Assembly (NCBI GenBank): GCA_002348535.1
Contig: DEBL01000292.1
Span: 32,756-46,821, forward strand
Direction of reading: 5' to 3'
Length of the DNA stretch: 14,066 nt
DNA from: Deltaproteobacteria bacterium UBA2957
GTDB taxonomy: Bacteria > Myxococcota_A > UBA796
A program made the translations under genes and the position numbers. The notes under the pieces are model-generated. The model did no database searches and was not told where the DNA came from. It was given only the letters and a program-made list of their open reading frames with translations. Within the stretch, counting starts at the first letter, position 1; every line of letters starts with the position of its first letter. Below, piece by piece: positions 7,009 through 13,835 of this stretch.

Positions 7009-7725
7009 ATGTTGAATGCTGCGTCGGTCACCCGGGCTTTTGATGGGATTAAGGCGGTGGATGATGTCACGCTTTCGGTCGCACCCGGCGAATTGTTCTG
7101 TCTGCTCGGCGCCAATGGTGCTGGCAAGACCACGACGATCAACCTGTTCTTGGGGTTTCTGACCCCGGACACCGGTACGGTCACAGTGGGCGATGTCCAG
7201 CCGGCGATTGACCCGCTCGCCGCTCGCCGTCAGTTGGCCTACATTCCAGAGAATGTGGCGCTGTATCCTCAGCTTACCGGCGTTGAAAACCTACGCTTGT
7301 TTTGTCGAATGGGCGGCTCCAGCATCACCGACGAGGCCATGGTCGACTTGCTGGTGCGATCCGGTTTGACCGTGGAACAGATTCATCGCTCGGTGAATGG
7401 ATACTCCAAAGGCATGCGTCAAAAAGTCGGCTTGGCGATCGCCTACGCGCGAGATGCGCGGGCCTTGTTGCTTGATGAGCCGCTCTCTGGACTCGATCCC
7501 TCAGCAGCCACCGACTTCTGCGACGAGTTGGGTCGGATCCGAGAGGCTGGAGCGGCTGTTCTCATGACCACCCACGATCTGTTCCGAGCCAAAGAACTGG
7601 GTGGCACCATCGGCATCATGCGCGACGGTCGATTGATCGAGACCTTGCAGGCGCAGAATGTGGATGCTCGGGATCTCGAGCGACTCTACCTGCACCACAT
7701 GCGACGAACAGACGCACAGGCATGA
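7009..7725 (+). CDS. ABC-2 type transporter, ATP-binding subunit
   Basis: A 238-residue cytoplasmic ATPase that powers the membrane subunits encoded directly downstream. All nucleotide-binding elements are present: Walker A GANGAGKT (34-41), a Q-loop region with YIPENVALYPQLTG (Glu at the usual Gln, common in CcmA/NosF-like ATPases), signature YSKGMRQK (132-139), Walker B ALLLDEP (152-158) followed by the D-loop GLD, and the switch His189 in TTHD. Start: ATG at 7009 has a perfect AGGAGG eight bases upstream (6995-7000). It overlaps the next gene by 4 nt (ATGA), so the subunits are translationally coupled. Pairing with DUF3526 permeases indicates an exporter of unknown substrate. Confidence 0.95.
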   Translation: MLNAASVTRAFDGIKAVDDVTLSVAPGELFCLLGANGAGKTTTINLFLGFLTPDTGTVTVGDVQPAIDPLAARRQLAYIPENVALYPQLTGVENLRLFCRMGGSSITDEAMVDLLVRSGLTVEQIHRSVNGYSKGMRQKVGLAIAYARDARALLLDEPLSGLDPSAATDFCDELGRIREAGAAVLMTTHDLFRAKELGGTIGIMRDGRLIETLQAQNVDARDLERLYLHHMRRTDAQA

Positions 7726-9149
7726 TGACGCTGATCGTTCGTTTACAGCTTGCCAATTGGTGGCGAGATCGGCGACTGGCTGCGGTGTTGCTGGTGTCGA
7801 TCGGGGCATTGGCGGCGGTCTCGGTGTGGTCGGCCCACACCGATGCAAGCCAGCGGGAAGCCCATGCAGAAGCCGCAGCGGAGGCCCGAGAACAGTGGGA
7901 GGGCCGCGGGCCCTCGCACCCCCACAGCATGGCTCATTTTGGAGATTTTGCGTTTCGCCCGAGCGGACCGCTGGCCCAGCTCGACAGGGGGGTTCAAGCC
8001 CGCTTGGGCAAGGTGCTCCGCATTGAAGGGCATAAGCAGGGCACGCCGTTGTTTGCGGACGCCGCGCGTGCAGGCACAGTGGCCCGATTCCCGCGCCCTG
8101 ATGCCGCTTTTTTTCTGCACATCGTGGTTCCATTGCTCCTGATTTTTCTGGGTGCGATGGGGCTGGCAGCGGACCGTCAGAGCGGTCGCTTGAGGCTCTC
8201 ATTGGTGCAGGGGATCGGGGGCCGCGATGTCGTGGGCGGACACTTCTTGTCCCTGTGGATGCTGGGGTTGTCCCTGCTGTTGGTGATCGTACTGGCGTCG
8301 TGGGGTGCCGCCTCCATGGGGTCAAGTGCTCACATCGATGGGGGACGATTGCTGGCCTTTGTGGTGGTGCACGGCCTGTTCTTGGCTGTGGTGTCAGCGG
8401 CGGTGACGGCCGCTTCGGTGTGGGCTCGATCGGGCCGCTCGGCGTTGCTGGCCTTGCTGGCGTTGTGGATTGCGGGCACCGCCGTTCTCCCGCGGGCGAC
8501 CGGCAGTGCAGCCACCGCTCTCTACCCACTGCCCAGCCGGGACGCGTTTCAAGCGGCGATCAAAGAGGCCCGGGAGGCGGGCCCGGACGGCCACAATCCG
8601 AAGGACTCCTTCATCGCGAAGCGGCGCCAAGAAGTACTCGAAGAGCATGGTGTCGATTCGGTGGCTGAACTTCCCATCAATTTCGACGGCATCGCCATGC
8701 AGCTCGACGAAGAGTTTGCAAACCAAATTTGGGACGAGCACCACGGAAAGCTTGAGGCGCGCATGGCGCAGCAGTCTAAGCTCGGGAGTTGGGGGGCAGT
8801 GATCAATCCATTTCAATCGGTGGATCACGTCTCGATGACCATCGCAGGGACTGATCTCCTGCACGATCTGTCCTTTCTGCATCAAGCCGAGTCGTATCGT
8901 CGTGTTCTGATTGGTCAGCTGAACCATGAGCATGCGTATGGGGGGTCGAAGACGGGCGATCGCACCTTCAAGGCGACGCCAGAGTTCTACGCGAGTCTGG
9001 AGCCGTTCCAGTATGCGGCCCCCGGCCTTGCGACGGCCTTGCGTCACCGCCTTGGAGAGATCCTTGCGTTGGTGGTGTGGCTTCTGTTGATGATGATGGC
9101 GCTCGTTCGCGGTGGTGCTCGTTTAGAGCGCGGGGATCTTTCATGCTGA
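7722..9149 (+). CDS. ABC-2 permease, DUF3526 family (first of two)
   Basis: A 475-residue inner-membrane protein. TM1 is at about 20-37, followed by a large extracytoplasmic loop with the DUF3526 hallmark GPSHPHSMAHFGDFAFRPSG (63-82) and GHKQGTPLF (103-111). TM helices then lie at about 129-149, 175-197, 209-234 and 240-257. A second large loop of about 185 residues follows (rich in charged residues, SAINPF-like VINPFQSVDH), and a last TM at about 445-463. The cytoplasmic turn ADRQSGRLRL after TM2 is the coupling segment typical of ABC-2 permeases. The start overlaps the ATPase stop as ATGA, and the end overlaps the second permease by 7 nt. It probably forms a heterodimeric channel with that protein. 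The His-rich loop could bind metal or a partner; that is speculation. Confidence 0.9.
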   Translation: MMTLIVRLQLANWWRDRRLAAVLLVSIGALAAVSVWSAHTDASQREAHAEAAAEAREQWEGRGPSHPHSMAHFGDFAFRPSGPLAQLDRGVQARLGKVLRIEGHKQGTPLFADAARAGTVARFPRPDAAFFLHIVVPLLLIFLGAMGLAADRQSGRLRLSLVQGIGGRDVVGGHFLSLWMLGLSLLLVIVLASWGAASMGSSAHIDGGRLLAFVVVHGLFLAVVSAAVTAASVWARSGRSALLALLALWIAGTAVLPRATGSAATALYPLPSRDAFQAAIKEAREAGPDGHNPKDSFIAKRRQEVLEEHGVDSVAELPINFDGIAMQLDEEFANQIWDEHHGKLEARMAQQSKLGSWGAVINPFQSVDHVSMTIAGTDLLHDLSFLHQAESYRRVLIGQLNHEHAYGGSKTGDRTFKATPEFYASLEPFQYAAPGLATALRHRLGEILALVVWLLLMMMALVRGGARLERGDLSC

Positions 9150-10567
9150 GGCTTATACCGATCGCGCTGCAGTTCGAACGGGTGCGTCTGGTTCGCAATC
9201 GAGTGGGGATGTTGGCATTGCTGGGCTATTTCGCCATCGGGTCGCTCTCGTTGTTCTTGGGCGATCGGTATGCGTCGGAGTGGCGCGCGGCCATCGACGG
9301 GGCCGAGACGGCAGAACAAGCGACCATCGAAGAAGCCCGCGAATACATTGCAACCGGCAAGGGTCCTGCAGACCGTCCGTGGGTCGATATGTCGGAGCCC
9401 ATGTGGCAGGATCACTATGCGGGCACCCGTGTACTTCGGGATCCCAGTCCTCTGGTGGGCATTGCCGCTGGCGCCGTGGACCCTGCGCCAGTTGCGTTCC
9501 GAGTTCACCGTCGTGCTGACCCTTCGGCGGGTGGCGGCTATCGGATTGAGAACCCAGAACTCGTCATGGGCGCTGTGGATCTCACCTTTGTATTGGCCAT
9601 CCTTTCGCCTCTCTTGCTCGGTGTTCTCGGTCTCGGCATCGGCAGCCGAGAGCGCGAGGAGCGGATTGACCGAATTATCGTCGTGCAGTCCGGTGAGGTG
9701 CGCCCGTGGCTGACGTCGCGGCTGCTGGTGGTCACGGGTGTGACCGCGGCCTGCAACGCGATCCTGTGCGGTGCGGCCGGAATCATGGGCGGTGCCAGCT
9801 TGCATGCTGCCGGGACACTGATTGGGTTTGGGGTGAGCTATGCAGCGCTGTGGGGTGGGCTGCTGGCCGCGGTCAGCGCCGTGGCGCAGTCGGTTCGTGC
9901 TCAGTCCCTCACCTATGGTGTGGTCTGGATGACCGTATGCATCGTGATGCCGACGGTCGCCGCCGAAGTCAGCTTGGGTCGCGTTCAGACCGACTTTGGG
10001 GTGTCGGAAACGCTGGACGCTCGGGGACTCAGCTATGAAGCCTACGAACTGTCCATCGAAGACATTACAACGGGAGTCTATGCACGGTACCCCGAATTGG
10101 CCGAGTTGCCGGCTGCGTCCGAGGAGGCGCTCGATTCCGGGATGCGTCGACTCGCGACCAGCGCTGTGTTGGTGGCGGCCATGGCGAAGCGGGTGGAGGC
10201 GCGTCAGGCCGAAGCGCGCGACGCTCAGCGCATCACCGATTGGGCGGCGTGGACGTCTCCTGCAGTGGCCCTCACTGTGGCGTTGGAACGCTTGGTTGGG
10301 GTCGGACCAGAGGCCGCATCAGCCTTTCAGGCCCACTCGATGGATGCCGTCGACCAACGTGTGCGGTGGATTCTCCGATCCGCGTGGAACAAGCAACCGT
10401 TGGATTCATCGGATTTCGAAGCGCTTGTCGGCAGTGCACCGCCGCCCTTTCGATGGGAGCCGCGGTCTGCGAGGGTGTCTCAGGTTGCGATTGGATTCTG
10501 GCTCGTCACTGCGTGGCTGTTCGCCGTGGTCGGGCTGCGGCGCGAAGAGCGGCGCATCGAAGCGTAG
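9143..10567 (+). CDS. ABC-2 permease, DUF3526-like (second of two)
   Basis: A 474-residue membrane protein, diverged partner of the upstream permease. TM1 is at about residues 22-40. An extracytoplasmic loop follows with RDPSPLVGIAAGAVDP and NPELVMGAVDLTFVLAILSP leading into TM2 (about 147-166), then the coupling turn GSREREERIDRIIVVQSGE, several more TM helices to about residue 285, a second soluble loop, and a C-terminal TM (about 450-466) ending in a positive tail. It lacks the GPxHPHS motif of its partner, so the two are not simple duplicates. Start: ATG at 9143 is preferred; the frame is open back to 9077, but that would overlap the previous gene by 73 nt. The 7-nt overlap supports coupled translation. 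The operon ends here, convergent with the lipoprotein gene. Confidence 0.88.
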   Translation: MLRLIPIALQFERVRLVRNRVGMLALLGYFAIGSLSLFLGDRYASEWRAAIDGAETAEQATIEEAREYIATGKGPADRPWVDMSEPMWQDHYAGTRVLRDPSPLVGIAAGAVDPAPVAFRVHRRADPSAGGGYRIENPELVMGAVDLTFVLAILSPLLLGVLGLGIGSREREERIDRIIVVQSGEVRPWLTSRLLVVTGVTAACNAILCGAAGIMGGASLHAAGTLIGFGVSYAALWGGLLAAVSAVAQSVRAQSLTYGVVWMTVCIVMPTVAAEVSLGRVQTDFGVSETLDARGLSYEAYELSIEDITTGVYARYPELAELPAASEEALDSGMRRLATSAVLVAAMAKRVEARQAEARDAQRITDWAAWTSPAVALTVALERLVGVGPEAASAFQAHSMDAVDQRVRWILRSAWNKQPLDSSDFEALVGSAPPPFRWEPRSARVSQVAIGFWLVTAWLFAVVGLRREERRIEA

Positions 10568-10576
10568 TCCCATCAG

Positions 10577-10603
10577 GAGCCGCGGCTCGCGACGGGGACC
10601 CGT
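10577..10603. terminator. Two adjacent palindromes between convergent genes
   Basis: GAGCCGCGGCTC (10577-10588) is a perfect 12-bp palindrome, and ACGGGGACCCGT (10592-10603) is a 5-bp-arm inverted repeat. They fill the 48-nt gap between the ABC permease and the convergent lipoprotein gene, a natural place for a shared terminator. Neither is followed by a T-run on either strand. Confidence 0.25.
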
Positions 10604-10615
10604 GAGACGTGTTGA

Positions 10616-10984
10616 TCAGCTGTCGCTGAAACTGATGGTGAGGGTGAAGCCCACCATGTCATCGCTGTCGCCGAGGTCGCGAAGCAGTCGCTGGTTCGAC
10701 ATGGGGGTCAGCGCACAGGACTCAAGGGCCTCCGGGCCGGACCCGGTGAGGGTCGATTTCAAGACTCCATGAGAACCCATCACTTCGTACGTCACCGTGC
10801 CCGCTAACCCGGGATTGGCCTCGAGAGCCTTTTTGTAGCAGCCTTCAATCGGCCGTCGAAATTTGACGTCGAGCAGGTCGGCGAGTTTGCTCGGTGTTCC
10901 CGCTTCGGGGTGGGGGCTGGTGGTGACGGTAACGCTGGGACTGTTGCCGCATCCAATCAGTGCGAGGAGCGTGGCGAATAGCAT
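10616..10984 (-). CDS. Small lipoprotein with AgmX/PglI-like (TonB-C-like) C-terminal domain
   Basis: A 122-residue predicted lipoprotein. It opens MLFATLLALIGCGNSP with lipobox LIGC, then a low-complexity Ser/Thr/Pro linker. The compact C-terminal domain begins IEGCYKKALEANPGLAGTVT and continues VMGSHGVLKS, LESCAL and FTLTISF. The pattern CYxxAL...NPxLxGxVxxxxxxxxxGxxxxxxxxxS...LExC resembles the AgmX/PglI C-terminal domain, a TonB-C relative common in myxobacterial-type genomes. The two Cys (in EGCYKK and ESCAL) could form a disulfide. Start is uncertain: ATG at 10984 leaves a very short signal and has no clear Shine-Dalgarno. In-frame GTG codons at 10990 and 11023, or the frame opening at 11065, are alternatives. 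It is convergent with the ABC operon, so joint function is not indicated. Confidence 0.75.
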   Translation of the reverse strand: MLFATLLALIGCGNSPSVTVTTSPHPEAGTPSKLADLLDVKFRRPIEGCYKKALEANPGLAGTVTYEVMGSHGVLKSTLTGSGPEALESCALTPMSNQRLLRDLGDSDDMVGFTLTISFSDS

Positions 10985-11173
10985 GGACACATCCGGGTGG
11001 GGGGACAGGGCGAACGCTATCACACGCTCGCCGAACGGTTGCGGATTGACCCTGAAATCGCACACCTATTCTGGACGACGTGGAGGCGTTGAAGCATTGG
11101 CGTTCGGAACCGATGAGGAACTCTGGTGTGGGAGCGAATGGAGCGATTGCGGTACACCGTGGAGCGCCGTTGA

Positions 11174-11340
11174 GGGAGACCGAGTGAGTGGGGTGTAGAC
11201 CCCATCTTCTCACCGTACAGTCCATGGTTGTGCGACCCGACAAGGTCGCATGAGGCGCTTGAGCCCGCTCCGAACATTCAGATGATCTTGTTGACCCACT
11301 CGCACATCGATCATGCCGGTGCGCTTTCGATGATGCAGCA
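11174..11340 (+). pseudogene. Fragment of an UlaG/NAPE-PLD-like metallo-beta-lactamase-fold protein
   Basis: In one plus-strand frame, open from just after a TGA at 11171-11173, the translation includes EWGVDPIFSPYSPW, then APNIQMILLTHSHIDHAGAL. The pattern xDPIFSxxSP followed about 20 residues later by LTHSHIDHAGAL matches the first two blocks of MBL-fold hydrolases of the UlaG/RomA/NAPE-PLD type; HxHxDH is the metal motif at 11297-11314. The similarity stops near MMQQVW (about 11345), where the opposite strand becomes a PhoX fragment. The remaining two-thirds of an MBL domain is missing, and no start or N-terminal beta strands could be traced upstream. It is a non-functional remnant. Confidence 0.6.
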
Positions 11341-11800
11341 GGTGTGGGATGTTCCGCCAACGGGTCGGGGATGGGTCGCCATGTCACCGTGCCCGAGGTG
11401 TCCACCACAGCGACCTGCAGCATGCCTTCGGTCAGGCTTGGATGGCCGTGTTCGTCGGTGGCCGACGATTGAAACCGATACAAGCGTCCATCGGTCTCGT
11501 CTTCGGATAGGTATGCGCATCCGTACTCGGGATCGATGGTGGCGGCTTCGTGCTTGAACCGGCCGAGGCTCGGTCGTTCAATGGCTTCTACCGCGCCCCA
11601 AGGGTCGGTTTCAAACACGCGACCATTGGCGAACTCTTCGCACGAAAGCCACGTGTCCCATGGGGTGGGTCCGCCGACGCAGTTGACGTTGGTCCCCTTC
11701 AGGATCGGGTAGGCGTCGATGACGGTTCCGGTGGCGTCGAACCGGAGCGCACCCACGCCACCGGCGATGGGAAGTTCCGAGTTTGAGACGTAGACCCATT
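11340..11800 (-). pseudogene. Fragment of a PhoX/DUF839-family phosphatase
   Basis: The minus-strand frame reads WVYVSNSELPIAGGVGALRF from 11798, then ILKGTNVNCVGGPTPWDTWL, SCEEFANGRVFETDP, LGRFKHEAATIDP, AYLSEDETDGRLYRFQ and GTVTWRPIPDP. These are the consecutive hallmark blocks of the DUF839/PhoX beta-propeller phosphatases (Ca-dependent, normally exported), in the right order and without stops. Only about 150 residues remain. The N-terminal third is absent: upstream of W at 11798 the frame gives unrelated residues and then a stop at about 11874. The C-terminal part is cut off near HPTP (11340). An RRAVVRNG segment just before WVYVSN reads in another frame, so a small frameshift may also have occurred there. 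It is a broken gene with no usable start. Confidence 0.75.
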
Positions 11801-11870
11801 GCGCACAACTGCACGGCGAGTGGGGTGGGTATGGTTGGTCTCCATGGGCGCAGCGTAACCGGGTGACCGA

Positions 11871-13691
11871 TCATTCGTCTCCGCCGGCGGTCGGTCCCAG
11901 CCAGTGGTTGAGCATTGATGCGACCGCATCCGTAAGCCCGTTGCTCAGGCTGAGCACCACCGTGTCGCGCGGTGCAGGGCGAACCGTGGCGGTCAGGGTG
12001 TGAAGTTCATCGCGACGGAAGACATGAAGGACGGCCTCGTCTCCCGGGCTCAGTCGCGCGATTCGATTGGGCAGAGTCGCACCCGCTTTGAGGTGGTTCA
12101 TCGCGACAACTTCGTCGCCCGGTGCCACACCCGCATGCATGGCTGGACTGTCGTCGAGTACGGCACGCACCTTGGCGCCGCCGGGGCGCAGCAGGACACC
12201 AAGATCCCCACGGTTGGCCCAATCGACTTCCTTTACGGTGCCCGCTTTACCGCCTCGGTCTTTGGTGCCTTCCCGCGGGCGAAGACTGGCCTCGATTCCG
12301 GCACGGTTGAGCAACCCGGTCAGCCGGTCCCAAAGTGCATCGCCGGTGCCGTTCAGGGCTTCATCAAAGAACTCCGTCAGATCAAGATCAGTGAGTTTTG
12401 CAACGGCGGCCTGAACGCCGTCCTCGGGGACCCCGTTCCCGGTCTCGCCGTAACGCTCATAGAGGCGCCGCATCACCGCGTCGAGGGATGTGCCGCCATC
12501 GAGCCGCAGGGTGAGGTCGAGGGCAAACGCGACCATGCAGCCTTTGGAGTAGTAGCTCACGATGGCATTGGGGGCGTCTTCGTCTTGTTGGTAGAACTTG
12601 GTCCATGCATCGAAACTGCTGTCGGTAACGGATTGCACGTGACGGCCGGGGCGTCGCATGACGTCGGTGAGCTTTCGGCCCATGAGTTCCAGCCAGCTGG
12701 CGCGGTCGATCAGGCCACACCGCACCAGAGCGAGCGGCTCGTAGTAGGAGGTGAAGCCTTCGAAGGCCCACAACAAGGTGGTGTACGATTCGTGGGTCAG
12801 GTCAAAGGGGGTGAATCGCTCGGGCTTGATTCGTTTGACGTTCCACAGGTGGAAGTACTCGTGAGACGATAGGGCGAGCAGTGTCCGGTAGCCGTCGGTG
12901 ATTTTGGCTTCACCCGTTCGGGGCAGGTCATCGCGGCTGCAAATCAGGCTCGTGCTTGTTCGGTGCTCGAGTCCGCCGTAGCCGCTGCCCACCACCATGA
13001 TCTGAAACAGGTACCGGTCGAGGTCGCTGGGGGTGCCCATCCGGTCGAGATGCTCTTCGCAGATGATCTTCAGATCGGCGCACAGGCGGTCGAGATCGAC
13101 GTCGAACACGCCGGTGAGGGCAACTTCGTGGGGAATGCCCCCCGCCTCAAAACGAGCATGAACGAAGGTACCCATCTCAACCGGACAGTCGATCAGTTCA
13201 TCGTAGTCGCAGGCTTCGAAGTCCCCAAATTCGAGCGCGTCACCGGTGACGCGGGGGAGGGTTGTCGCAACCCGCCAGTCGGCAAATTGCGAATCCTTGG
13301 GCGGAGCGAGAACCACGGCGCAGGGCGCGGTGTCTGCACCGTGCACTTTGAGAAACACAGAAGTGCCGTTGAAGTAGCCGTGGGTTGCATCGAGGTGGGC
13401 TTTACGGACCGACAGGTCCCACGCGTGGACACTGTACCGAACTTGAATGGCTTCCGATGTGGGAGCCAGAACCCAAGTCTGCTTGTCGCGTTTGGCGACG
13501 TTCAGGGGCTGGCCGCCAGAGGTCGCATCGAGGTAGACCACGTGCTTGGCGAAGTCGCGAATCATGTAGGAGCCGGGGATCCAGGCCGGCAGAGATACCA
13601 CCTGCCCGTCGGGAGACGGTGATGCGATGTCGAGCACCACGTCAAACTTGTGCGCGGTGGGTCGCGGGGTGACGGTGTAGCGAACGTGCAT
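11871..13691 (-). CDS. M61 family metallopeptidase (glycyl aminopeptidase type) with C-terminal PDZ domain
   Basis: A 606-residue zinc peptidase. The N-terminal beta-sandwich (M61_N) runs over about 1-170 with WIPGSYMIRDFAKH. The catalytic domain has GGLEHRTSTSLICSRDD (239-255), the zinc motif HEYFH (277-281) in SHEYFHLWNVKRIKPERF, and the third ligand region LLWAFEGFTSYY with Glu311. A PDZ domain occupies about 490-575 (GGAKVRAVLDDSPAMHAGVAPGDEVVAMN). M61 enzymes trim N-terminal Gly/Ala from peptides. There is no signal peptide, so a cytoplasmic location is likely. Start: ATG at 13691 has GGAGG four bases upstream; an in-frame TTG at 13706 is less likely. The last 30 residues after the PDZ are family-poor. 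The stop abuts the PhoX remnant. Confidence 0.93.
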   Translation of the reverse strand: MHVRYTVTPRPTAHKFDVVLDIASPSPDGQVVSLPAWIPGSYMIRDFAKHVVYLDATSGGQPLNVAKRDKQTWVLAPTSEAIQVRYSVHAWDLSVRKAHLDATHGYFNGTSVFLKVHGADTAPCAVVLAPPKDSQFADWRVATTLPRVTGDALEFGDFEACDYDELIDCPVEMGTFVHARFEAGGIPHEVALTGVFDVDLDRLCADLKIICEEHLDRMGTPSDLDRYLFQIMVVGSGYGGLEHRTSTSLICSRDDLPRTGEAKITDGYRTLLALSSHEYFHLWNVKRIKPERFTPFDLTHESYTTLLWAFEGFTSYYEPLALVRCGLIDRASWLELMGRKLTDVMRRPGRHVQSVTDSSFDAWTKFYQQDEDAPNAIVSYYSKGCMVAFALDLTLRLDGGTSLDAVMRRLYERYGETGNGVPEDGVQAAVAKLTDLDLTEFFDEALNGTGDALWDRLTGLLNRAGIEASLRPREGTKDRGGKAGTVKEVDWANRGDLGVLLRPGGAKVRAVLDDSPAMHAGVAPGDEVVAMNHLKAGATLPNRIARLSPGDEAVLHVFRRDELHTLTATVRPAPRDTVVLSLSNGLTDAVASMLNHWLGPTAGGDE

Positions 13692-13711
13692 CGGGCCTCC
13701 AGCCAATCGGA

Positions 13712-13717
13712 ATCATA
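13712..13717 (-). promoter_or_regulatory. Possible -10 element of the M61 gene
   Basis: On the minus strand TATGAT reads 13717-13712, about 20 bases before the ATG at 13691 and just ahead of the GGAGG (13700-13696). No good -35 was found 16-18 bases upstream, and the implied leader is very short. Tentative. Confidence 0.25.
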
Positions 13718-13790
13718 CTACGGGGCTTGGATGCTGGGCGGCTTGCTGTTCATAAACGGACACGCGAGTCGCCGATATCGACGAAGCATT

Positions 13791-13820
13791 GCGAATCGGT
13801 GTGGTGGCGGACGGATTCGC
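13791..13820 (-). terminator. Inverted repeat downstream of the pilin-like gene
   Basis: GCGAATC (13791-13797) and GATTCGC (13814-13820) are perfect 7-bp arms separated by 16 nt, lying 16 bases beyond the stop of the pilin-like gene. No T-run follows on the minus strand. It may be a weak terminator. The rest of the 144-nt gap (13692-13835) shows no gene. Confidence 0.25.
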
Positions 13821-13835
13821 CGTGCCTCAATCGGA

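Noticed and set aside
7501..8529. Minus-strand open frame of 342 codons opposite the ABC genes
   Set aside because: Its Pro/Arg/Thr-rich composition is typical of an antisense shadow, and it runs across the coupled junction of two real genes.
10999..11089. Short plus-strand frame ending RIDPEIAHLFWTTWRR
   Set aside because: It has fewer than 30 codons after a GTG, no ribosome site and no family match; composition alone is not enough.
11189..11250. Two hairpins, TGGGGT-gtag-ACCCCA (11189-11204) and TGCGACC-cgacaa-GGTCGCA (11231-11250), as terminators or att sites
   Set aside because: They fall inside the translated MBL remnant (EWGVDP and LCDPTRSHE), so they are more simply explained as former coding sequence.
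12000..12872. Plus-strand open frame of 290 codons opposite the M61 peptidase
   Set aside because: The minus strand carries HEYFH, GGLEH and a PDZ domain here; the plus frame has no motif.
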